Assembly (NCBI RefSeq): GCF_000025345.1
Contig: NC_013757.1
Span: forward strand, 3,658,001-3,722,000
From: Geodermatophilus obscurus DSM 43160
Lineage (GTDB): Bacteria > Actinomycetota > Actinomycetes > Mycobacteriales > Geodermatophilaceae
Reading direction: 5' to 3'
Length of the DNA stretch: 64,000 nt
Shown here in pieces: positions 57,721 to 64,000 of the stretch; position 1 is the stretch's first letter; each line of letters begins with the position of its first letter. The notes beneath the pieces were generated by a model. It was given only the letters and a program-made list of their open reading frames with translations, did not search any database and had not been told where the DNA came from. A program made the position numbers and the translations under genes.

Positions 57721-58920
57721 TCACGCTCCTACAGCCGACGCACGTAAACGTGCGCCTGAGCTGAGGGGGTCCCTTCGCATGTCATCTTTTTCCGCGGTGG
57801 CTCGGGTAGCACTCAGATAGGCGTGGGCGAGCATGGCCAGGGTGATGTGCCGGTACCAGGCGGTGTAGTCCCGCACTTGGTAGGAGGCCAGCCCGGCCTG
57901 GTTTTTGGCCGCCTGAAAGCACTCCTCGATGCGCCAGCGACCACCGGCCACTGCGATGAGCTGCTCGAGGGTGGTTTCGGCCGGTCCGGCGCAGACGTAG
58001 AACGCCAGCTCCGCGGTCTCGCCGAGGTCGGTGGGAATGCTGCGGCGGGCCAGCACCCAGCGCGCCCAGCCGGGATCGAACCCGGCCAGCAGCTCGATCC
58101 GGGCCCAGTCGTAGAACCGCTGGCCGTGCGCGCCGGCGCCGGCCGAGCGCCGAGCCCAGGCCTCGGCCGGGACCTCGGCGATCAGGGCGCGGACCCGGCG
58201 CTGGCGCCAGTCGACGGTGGCCACCGTGTCGGTGCTGCGAGTGGCCAGCACATAGGGCAGCCCGTGCTGCTCGCACCACACCCGCAGCTGCTTGTCCTGC
58301 CCGTAGATCTCATTGGCGGTCAGCCAGCCGACCGGCACCCCGGCGTCCAGGGCGCGGGTGAGCATGCGGCGGGCCAGCTCCGGCTTGGTGGCGAAGCCGA
58401 CCTCGTCGCCGATGCCGGCGGCGCGGGCGCGCTCGCGGTCGTCGGTCCAGGCTCTCGGTAGGTAGAGCTCCCGGTCGATCAGCGCCCGCCCGGCTGAAGT
58501 GGCGTAGGCCAGGAAGACGCCGATCTGACAGTTGTCGATCTTGCCGGTGGTGCCGGTGTACTGCCGGCCCACGCCGGCCGACCGGCTGCCCTTCTTGATG
58601 AACCCGGTCTCATCCACGATCAGCACCCCGCCCGGGCCGAGCCGCTCCACCACGAAGGACCGCAGCTCATCGCGCACGGCGTCGGCATCCCAGTCCGCGG
58701 TGCGCAGCAGCCGCTGCATCCCATCCGGAGACACCTCCCCGGCGGCCTCGGCCAGCGTCCAGCCGTTCTTGCGCTCCAGCCGCCCGAGCAGGCCGCGCAG
58801 ATAGGCCAGCACCCGGGCCCGCGGCTCGGCCCGAGCAAACGCACCGGCAATCCGCCGGTGGACCTCCTCCAGGCCCGCCGCCCAGTCCTGCACCTCGGCC
58901 ACCAGGCCATCACAGCGCAT
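57721..58920 (-). CDS. IS701-family transposase, altered catalytic residue and 3' end
   Basis: The frame gives 399 residues from GTG/ATG 58920. The IS701 core is present: NGWTLAEAAGEVSPDGMQRL, VLIVDETGFIKKGSRSAGVG (first Asp), RQYTGTTGKIDNCQIGVFLA and RIEECFQAAKNQAGLASYQV (Glu). The second acidic site, usually T-A-D-E-x-Y-G, reads WLTANEIYGQDKQLR, with Asn for Asp, so catalysis may be lost. After ATRATAEKD the sequence becomes PLSSGARLRASAVGA, unlike family C-termini. It runs into the IS110 leader, so the end was probably replaced by the IS110 insertion. Confidence 0.75.
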   Translation of the reverse strand: MRCDGLVAEVQDWAAGLEEVHRRIAGAFARAEPRARVLAYLRGLLGRLERKNGWTLAEAAGEVSPDGMQRLLRTADWDADAVRDELRSFVVERLGPGGVLIVDETGFIKKGSRSAGVGRQYTGTTGKIDNCQIGVFLAYATSAGRALIDRELYLPRAWTDDRERARAAGIGDEVGFATKPELARRMLTRALDAGVPVGWLTANEIYGQDKQLRVWCEQHGLPYVLATRSTDTVATVDWRQRRVRALIAEVPAEAWARRSAGAGAHGQRFYDWARIELLAGFDPGWARWVLARRSIPTDLGETAELAFYVCAGPAETTLEQLIAVAGGRWRIEECFQAAKNQAGLASYQVRDYTAWYRHITLAMLAHAYLSATRATAEKDDMRRDPLSSGARLRASAVGA

Positions 58921-59057
58921 CCGAAAACGCTGCTACCAGCCCTCACTGGATCCCGGCAGCGACACACCTTCAAGTGCCGTTGCAGTACTAGCTCGTGATT
59001 CACTAAGGAGATCGCTAGTAGCTTGATCGCTAGCCAATGCGCGGAGACCATTGAGGA

Positions 59058-59245
59058 GTGCGCCAGGACGACGGCCGCAAGCTCGACCACCAGACGCTGC
59101 AGGCGCTGCGGCTGCGGGCGGTCGAGCAGGTGGCCCGGGGTGTGCCGGTGGCCGAGGTCGGCGCGGGCGGCCGCGCCGCCGCCTGCGGGAGCTGTTCGCC
59201 GACCGCGGCTACAACTACGACATCTACCGCCGACGGCGGCTGCTG
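59058..59245 (+). pseudogene. fusion of IS630- and IS5-type transposase fragments
   Basis: The first part (RQDDGRKLDHQTLQALRLRA, then VEQVARGVPVAEVG) is the N-terminus of an IS630-related transposase. It switches near 59165, in a different frame, to RGRPRRRLRELFADRGYNYD, an internal IS5 piece like that at 55470-55540. Recombination between insertion sequences is the likely cause. Confidence 0.5.
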
Positions 59246-59325
59246 GAGTCAGGCTCCGCAACACACCACGACCCTGCCCCGCCCGTCACCAGCAAGACGT
59301 CCCGCTAACCAGGCACGAGGTCATA

Positions 59326-59373
59326 AGTACCGCGTCAGGCAAACATTCGACGTGAAGGCGACCTCAGACACGC
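59326..59373 (+). repeat. IS-end-like repeat, partial copy
   Basis: agtaccgcgtcaggcaaaca continues with ttcgacgtgaaggcg. The first 17 bases match copy 1 at 1646 and the rest is diverged. Confidence 0.45.
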
Positions 59374-59553
59374 CCCGGTCGAGGTTCCGGTGCTCCGGGT
59401 CGATGCCCTCATGGTGAATGTCGGCGACTCCTGCGAGGTCAAGAGCAGCGCCTTGGTCTCCGCGGTCCTCAACCGCTGATCGACCGTGAGCTGGTCCTCG
59501 CGGAGTCGGTCGATTGCCGGCGTGGGACGAAGGCGCGGGGCGATCACGCCAGT

Positions 59554-60523
59554 GAGGTTTTCTCAGCGGATTGGTGGCCGACTGGATTGCCTGTGTTGAA
59601 GAGTGCAGGTCAGCAGCCGGTCGGGCGTGTCGCTGCATAGAGCGTGGGGCCCCGCATCGAGGATCGGTTCTGCCTAGGAACGATCGTCACCGCAAGGACC
59701 CCACGTGATCACCTACTCTGCCACGCTCGACGTGCCCGCTGAAACCGCCACGCTGCTGACCGAACTGCTGATCGCCGAACGGCTGCGCCGGGGCACCGGC
59801 GTGGGCGCCCGCGCCGCGTCGGCCCGAGAGCAGGCGGTGCTGGTGCTGCGCTGGTTTCGCGAGGACGCCGACATGACGGTGCTCGCCGCCGACACCAAGA
59901 TCTCGATCGCCACCGGCTACCGCTACCTGCACGAAGGCATCGACGCCCTCGCCGCCCACGCACCAGACCTGCACCAGGTGCTCGAGGCCGGCAAGGCCGC
60001 CGGCTGGACCCATGTCGTGCTTGACGGCACCCTCATCCGCACCGACCGCTGCCGAGTGAAGAACCCCGACACCGGTCATGACCTGTGGTTCTCCGGCAAG
60101 CACCACACCCACGGCGGCAACGTGCAGATCGTCAGCGACCCCGACGGGCACCCGGTCGCAGTCTCTGACGTCGAACCCGGCTCGACCCATGACCTGGCTG
60201 CCGCCCGAGCCACCGGCTTCCTCGGCGCGCTGCAGGCCGCAGCTGCCCTGCTGGGCCTGCCCGCGCTGGCCGACAAGGGCTACAACGGCGCCGGCGCCGG
60301 CGTGCTGACCCCAACCAAGGGCCACGGCCTGCATCCGGACAACCTCGCCCGCAACCAGCTCATCGGCTGCCTACGCGCCGAAGGCGAACGCGGGATCGCG
60401 CTGCTCAAGACCCGCTGGAAGGCGCTCAACCGCATCCGACTGTGCCCTCAGCGGATCGGCGCCGTCACCAAAGCAGCGCTCGTCCTGACCCGCGCCGAAC
60501 GACCAATCCGTTGAGAAAACCTC
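59554..60523 (+). mobile_element. complete IS5-family (ISL2-like) insertion sequence
   Basis: The 970-bp element has 21-bp terminal inverted repeats (gaggttttctcagcggattgg left; one mismatch on the right). A 3-bp target duplication agt lies on both sides (59551-59553, 60524-60526). Its outer 12 bases equal those of the MITE-like element at 20323-20533. Confidence 0.9.
59705..60514 (+). CDS. IS5-family DDE transposase
   Basis: The protein has 269 residues from GTG 59705. A helical N-terminus (AREQAVLVLRWFREDADMTV) with HTH-like ISIATGYRYLHEGIDAL precedes the DDE core. WTHVVLDGTLIRTDRCRVKN has the first Asp, VQIVSDPDGHPVAVSDVEPG the next acidic strand, LPALADKGYNGAGAGVLTPT the second Asp, and EGERGIALLKTRWKALNRIR the Glu helix. 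It belongs to the DDE_Tnp_4 branch and is complete within intact ends, so it may still be active. Confidence 0.88.
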   Translation: MITYSATLDVPAETATLLTELLIAERLRRGTGVGARAASAREQAVLVLRWFREDADMTVLAADTKISIATGYRYLHEGIDALAAHAPDLHQVLEAGKAAGWTHVVLDGTLIRTDRCRVKNPDTGHDLWFSGKHHTHGGNVQIVSDPDGHPVAVSDVEPGSTHDLAAARATGFLGALQAAAALLGLPALADKGYNGAGAGVLTPTKGHGLHPDNLARNQLIGCLRAEGERGIALLKTRWKALNRIRLCPQRIGAVTKAALVLTRAERPIR

Positions 60524-60536
60524 AGTGGTAGCCCTA

Positions 60537-61701
60537 GTGCTCCGTTGCGGTGTTCCTTGATGTGATCATGGCTTGGGGTCGACCATTTCCTATGCCTGCG
60601 CACGTGCGGACGGTCGAGGTGCCGGAGGGCGATCGGCGAGAGCTGGAACGGCGGGTCCGGGACAAGGCAGCACCGGCCCGGGTGGTCGAGCGAGCCCGGA
60701 TCGTGCTGCTGGCCGCCGACGGCGTGCCGGGCAAGCGGATCGCCGCGATCGTCGGCTGCGCCGAGCCGACGGTGGTGACCTGGCGCGGCCGGTACGCCGA
60801 GCGCAGCCTGGCCGGCTTGGAGGATCTGCCCCGGCCGGGCAAGCCCTCGCCGCTGCCCGAGGCGCTGCGCGATCGGGTGCTGGAGCTGACCCTGACCGAG
60901 CCGCCGACGCAGTTCGGGGCGACGCATTGGTCCTCGCGGCTGCTGGCTGAGGCGCTGGCCGGCGAGGGGACGCCGATCTCGCACGTCACGGTGGCCCGCA
61001 TCTGGCATCGCTTCGGCGTGCAGCCGTGGCAGGCACAGACGTTCAAGTTCTCCACCGATCCGCAGCTGGAGGCCAAAGTCCGTGACGTCGTCGGGCTGTA
61101 TCTGCACCCGCTGGAGAAGGCAGTGGTGCTCTGTATGGGCGAGAAGCCGCAGATCCAGGCGCTGGAGCGGACGGCTCCGACCCTGCCGGTGCGGCCCGGA
61201 GATCCCGAGGCGGCCACCCTCGACTACGTCCGGCACGGCACCACCACGCTGTTCGCCGCTCTGGAGGTGGCCACCGGGCGGGTCACCGAGGCCTGCACCC
61301 AGCGCCACCGTCACCAGGAGTTCCTGGCGTTCCTCAAGCAGGTCGCCGCCGCCTATCCCCGCCGCGAGCTGCACGTCGTGGTCGACAACCTGTCCACCCA
61401 CAAGCACCCGGCGGTGCGCGCCTGGCTCGAGCGGCATCCCAGGATGCAGCTGCACTTCACCCCGACCTCGGGATCGTGGCTGAACCTGGTCGAGGCCTTT
61501 TTCTCGATCATCACCCGGCAGGCGCTGCGCCGCGGGAACTTCCCCACCGTGGCCGACCTCGTCAACGCCATCGAGCGCTTCATCGCCGCCTGGAACGACC
61601 GCTGCCGACCGTTCACCTGGACCAAGGATCCCGACACCGTCATCGCCAAGGCCACCGACCCTCGCCGCCGGAAGACACAGACGACGTCAGTTACGGAGCA
61701 C
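60537..61701 (+). mobile_element. IS630-family insertion sequence
   Basis: The ends gtgctccgt (60537) and acggagcac (61701) are inverted repeats. TA dinucleotides flank both sides (60535-60536, 61702-61703), the target duplication of this family. It starts 13 bp after the IS5 element. Confidence 0.85.
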
Positions 61702-61704
61702 TAG
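60592..61704 (+). CDS. IS630-family transposase with changed first catalytic residue
   Basis: The protein has 370 residues from ATG 60592 (GTG 60550 or ATG 60568 are in-frame alternatives). The HTH region GKRIAAIVGCAEPTVVTWRG and linker are followed by THWSSRLLAEALAGEGTPIS and the DDE core. In this family the first Asp normally lies in a V-D-E-K-S-Q motif; here the sequence is VVLCMGEKPQIQALERT with Gly in place of Asp. The second Asp (HVVVDNLSTHKHP) and Glu (SGSWLNLVEAFFSIITRQAL) are present. The element ends look intact, but the Gly change suggests loss of activity. Confidence 0.85.
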   Translation: MPAHVRTVEVPEGDRRELERRVRDKAAPARVVERARIVLLAADGVPGKRIAAIVGCAEPTVVTWRGRYAERSLAGLEDLPRPGKPSPLPEALRDRVLELTLTEPPTQFGATHWSSRLLAEALAGEGTPISHVTVARIWHRFGVQPWQAQTFKFSTDPQLEAKVRDVVGLYLHPLEKAVVLCMGEKPQIQALERTAPTLPVRPGDPEAATLDYVRHGTTTLFAALEVATGRVTEACTQRHRHQEFLAFLKQVAAAYPRRELHVVVDNLSTHKHPAVRAWLERHPRMQLHFTPTSGSWLNLVEAFFSIITRQALRRGNFPTVADLVNAIERFIAAWNDRCRPFTWTKDPDTVIAKATDPRRRKTQTTSVTEH

Positions 61705-61893
61705 CGCGTTTAGGACAGCGCGGCCGGCGATCGCGAAGACGATGAGCAGTGCGCCAGAATAGGTCGCAGCTTTTAGCGGCCGGAGTCGAAGCCCGGTGGG
61801 CGGCCGCCGGCCGAGCCGCGACGTCGGCGACGGTTGGCCTGGTAGGCATTGTCCGGAATGGTGTGGCCGATGCTCCGGGAGCGCAGCAGCCGC

Positions 61894-62170
61894 GTGACCA
61901 CGACAACCGACGTCATCGCGCCGGCTGCGGGGCCCAATGCCGCACCGCCGCCGAGGTTCTGGCGCACCGTCCTGGTTCGACCGACCGCCGCCGTGTCAGC
62001 CGGCGTGCTCCTCCCTATGTCGTGGCCTGGGCCCTGGCTGAGGTGATCGCGCCCTGCCCGCCGCTCGAGCAGGACTTGACTGCCGCCAACGCACTCCCGT
62101 CGGCGGACCACCTCCTCGGCACCGACGCCATTGGCCGGGACGTCCTCAGCCGGCTCCTGCACAGCGGCGC
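61894..62170 (+). pseudogene. DppC/OppC-like ABC permease, N-terminal fragment
   Basis: GTG 61894 starts VTTTTDVIAPAAGPNAAPPP, then RFWRTVLVRPTAAVSAGVLL. After a shift near 62012 another frame gives VIAPCPPLEQDLTAANALPS, then ADHLLGTDAIGRDVLSRLLH. The last motif (L-G-T-D-x-x-G-R-D-V-L-S-R) is the hallmark of peptide/nickel permease DppC just before its permease domain. The rest of the protein is missing; the sequence joins the aldolase remnant at about 62170. Confidence 0.6.
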
Positions 62171-62717
62171 CCCCGACGGCCAGGCACAGGTCCGACGGGC
62201 CCACGTAGACATCGTCGACTCCGGGGGTGGCGCAGATTTTGCGCACGTTGGCCAGGCCCGAGGGGTTTCGATCATGATGATGACGAGCCGCGTGGCGTGG
62301 GAGTCCGCCGGCGTCGGGCCGCCCCGTAGACCGGAGCGCATGGGTCCATAGGAGCGGCGCCCGGCCGGTGGGTACGTCGCCGCGGCGACCGTCGCAGCGG
62401 CCTGCGTCTCGTCGTCCACGAGCGGGACGACGACCCCGCCCGCCCCCACGTCGAGCACCTTTCCGATGTAGGTGGGGTCGTTGGCCTCGACCCGCACCAT
62501 GCCCACCGGACTGCCCGCCGGCGTCGATCGCGGTCAGTCCGGCGAGCACACCCAAATAGCCCAGCAGCCCGTGCTGGGCGTCGAAAGCGCTGTAGTTGTA
62601 GCCGACACGGGCGAGCCGCTCGGGCGAGACAGGCGAGTCCAGCTTCACCCAGTAGCCGAGCATCCGTTCACGAGCTGGGAACCTGGCGGCGAAGGCGGTG
62701 AAGTGTGGGTCGGGCAC
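62170..62717 (-). pseudogene. HpcH/HpaI aldolase, frameshifted and truncated
   Basis: The minus strand starts at ATG/GTG 62717 with MPDPHFTAFAARFPARERML, then GYWVKLDSPVSPERLARVGY. In another frame it continues VRVEANDPTYIGKVLDVGAG then GVVVPLVDDETQAA (metal-site area). In the first frame again it reads SGLANVRKICATPGVDDVYV then GPSDLCLAVGG. All are family motifs of 4-hydroxy-2-oxoheptanedioate-type aldolases. Two frameshifts and loss of the C-terminus make it non-functional. It lies 15 bp downstream of the aldo/keto reductase, which probably formed an operon with it. Confidence 0.65.
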
Positions 62718-62732
62718 GGATCTCCGATGAGG

Positions 62733-63725
62733 TCAACGGTTGTAGGCAGGCATCGGGCCGCGCAGCGAGGTCCCGACTTCATTGCAGGCGGCGACGACGT
62801 CCACCGGGAGGGGTCCCGCTGCGGCCGCGGCGATGTTCTGCTGCAACTGCTCGACCCGCGAGCCACCGAGCAGGACCGCACCGATGTCGGGCGAGCTCAG
62901 CAGCCAGCGCAGGGACAGTTCCGGCAGGGCCACACCGGCGTCGTCGGCGATCCTGGCAAGCCGCTCGACGGCCGCGAAGATCCCCGGGGTCCAGTAGCGG
63001 TCCCGGTACATCCGGGCGAGCCGTGACTCCCCGAAGCGGCCGGTGCCGGCAGCGGTGAACGAGTGCTTGCCGGTGAGCAGTCCTCCACCGAGGGGGTTGT
63101 AGACCATCGTCAGGAGCCCGCTGACGCGGGCGAACTCCAGGTACTCCTCCTCGATCCGGCGGGCGACGAGGTTGTACACCTGCTGCGCGACGACCGGTCG
63201 CGGGCAGCCGACCACGTCGGCTGTGGCGTTGAGCTCGGCGATCTGCCAGGCCGCGTAGTTGGAGACACCCAGTGCTCCGATCTCCCCGCGGTCCATCGCC
63301 TCCTTGACCGCCGTGAGCGTCTCGTGGATGGGCGTCGCCCGGTCAGGCTGGTGCAGGTAGAAGATGTCCACACGCTCCACCTGGAGCCGCCGCAACGAGC
63401 CCTCGAGGGACGCACGTAGGCCCGCGGCCGACAACGGTGCGGATTCCCCGGCGTCGGGATGCGGGATCCCGGCCTTGGTCGCCAGGACCATCCGGTCGCG
63501 TCGGGTCGCCATGAGGGATCCGAGGATGACCTCGCTCTGACCGCCGGCGTACCCGTTGGCTGTGTCCACGCCGGTGAGCCCGGCGTCGAGGGCCGCGTCG
63601 AGCATCGCCGCCGCTCCTTCGGCGTGCACCGTGTCGCCGAAGGTCATGGTGCCGAGCACCAGCCGAGACAGCGGAACCGGTGCGCCGGGCACCTCGACGG
63701 CGGCGGGGTCGGGAACGGCCATCAT
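62733..63725 (-). CDS. aldo/keto reductase
   Basis: The protein has 330 residues from ATG 63725 (next codon is also ATG); GGAGG lies ten bases upstream. The NADPH-dependent barrel shows SRLVLGTMTFGD, GLTGVDTANGYAGGQSEVIL (catalytic Asp and Tyr), RMVLATKAGIP (Lys), VERVDIFYLHQPDRATPIHE (His), ALGVSNYAAWQIAELN and a C-terminal GAVLLGGSRVEQLQQNIAA. It reduces aldehydes or ketones; substrate unknown. Pairing with an HpaI-type aldolase suggests sugar-acid catabolism in the ancestor. Confidence 0.88.
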   Translation of the reverse strand: MMAVPDPAAVEVPGAPVPLSRLVLGTMTFGDTVHAEGAAAMLDAALDAGLTGVDTANGYAGGQSEVILGSLMATRRDRMVLATKAGIPHPDAGESAPLSAAGLRASLEGSLRRLQVERVDIFYLHQPDRATPIHETLTAVKEAMDRGEIGALGVSNYAAWQIAELNATADVVGCPRPVVAQQVYNLVARRIEEEYLEFARVSGLLTMVYNPLGGGLLTGKHSFTAAGTGRFGESRLARMYRDRYWTPGIFAAVERLARIADDAGVALPELSLRWLLSSPDIGAVLLGGSRVEQLQQNIAAAAAGPLPVDVVAACNEVGTSLRGPMPAYNR

Positions 63726-63829
63726 GTGGACGCTGCCTCCTTGGTCACCGGCTCAACACTCGTCACCGCTGCTGTCGCCTCCGGGCCCTGACGGCACAGA
63801 CGGGATGCCCAGGTGACCCGAGTGCATCC

Positions 63830-63994
63830 CTCCGAGACCTGGACCGGCAGGTCGGCGAGGTCGGCAGCGAGGCCGCACACCGGGACGTGCAGACACGGCA
63901 GTTGCTCATCAGGGCCACCACCGGCAGCACGGTGGCTGAGCTCTTGGCGGTGATCCTGATCGGCGCGGGATCGATCTTAAGCCTCTGGGCCTGA
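63830..63994 (+). pseudogene. small tail-anchored protein fragment
   Basis: The frame reads LRDLDRQVGEVGSEAAHRDV, then QTRQLLIRATTGSTVAELLA and a membrane helix VILIGAGSILSLWA, to a TGA at 63994. There is no good start. The helical-charged stretch plus C-terminal anchor is like that at 26498-26695. Confidence 0.35.
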
Positions 63995-64000
63995 TCACCG

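Noticed and set aside
1-64000. CRISPR array or rRNA operon
   Set aside because: No regularly spaced repeat-spacer pattern and no rRNA-like sequence was seen on either strand.

Overview
The window is high-GC DNA with GTG/TTG starts, GGAGG-type ribosome binding sites, mycothiol-type enzymes, DUF3052 and DUF3145 proteins and an actinobacterial c-di-AMP riboswitch. This is an actinobacterium. The gene order and the intergenic palindromes that begin 'aaggaccccgt' suggest Geodermatophilaceae (Blastococcus, Modestobacter or Geodermatophilus type), but the genus is an inference.

Layout. (1) 1-1030 is chromosome: the end of a TPR/M50-like membrane protein. (2) 1031-28057 is an integrated island of about 27 kb. 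It is bounded by a perfect 53-bp direct repeat made of the 3' part of a tRNA-Val(UAC) gene. The intact tRNA is at 28008-28079 and a tyrosine integrase lies just inside the right end. The island is a patchwork. It holds the debris of a phage-satellite or conjugative-type element: a serine integrase, a primase-helicase operon, iteron-like repeats, an HK97-type capsid remnant and a CpaF-like remnant. It also holds several defence-type modules with visibly lower GC: a TIR-transmembrane protein, a SIR2 gene coupled to a TIR-NB-ARC-TPR gene, a DUF2971 protein, a wHTH/PD-(D/E)XK-like protein beside a GmrSD-like DUF262/DUF1524 protein, and intact and decayed TIGR02391 proteins. A regulator/dehydrogenase pair (24057-26347) is enclosed by about 50-bp terminal inverted repeats without a transposase. 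(3) 28081-49164 is conserved core chromosome: AhpE-like peroxiredoxin, DUF3052, aceE, a D-amino-acid-oxidase-like enzyme, an M20 amidohydrolase, PAP2 and pirin-like genes, a PucR/FasR-type regulator, then fabD-fabH-acpP-fabF and a carboxyltransferase gene. After these come DUF3145, a GGDEF protein, a mycothiol-dependent-type enzyme, an M23 peptidase behind a c-di-AMP riboswitch, and a PstS-like protein. The ahpE/DUF3052/aceE/regulator/fabD order matches the Mycobacterium Rv2238c-Rv2247 region. (4) 49091-52500 is a second accessory site: a CAU tRNA, a tyrosine integrase with an excisionase, then gene debris. (5) 52710-54843 holds two ordinary genes, an EamA transporter and a CbxX-type AAA ATPase. 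(6) 54890-61703 is an insertion-sequence graveyard with IS5, IS110, IS701 and IS630 family elements, some nested or with changed catalytic residues. (7) 61894-64000 holds a broken permease and a broken aldolase next to an intact aldo/keto reductase.

Function. The core block couples pyruvate dehydrogenase (acetyl-CoA supply) to type II fatty-acid synthesis under a dedicated regulator. The left island appears to be an immunity island built on a decayed mobile element. Its most interesting part is the tightly coupled SIR2 / TIR-NLR pair at 8211-11571. It looks like a Thoeris-type NAD-signalling pair whose TIR is fused to an NLR-type sensor; I do not recognise it as a named system.
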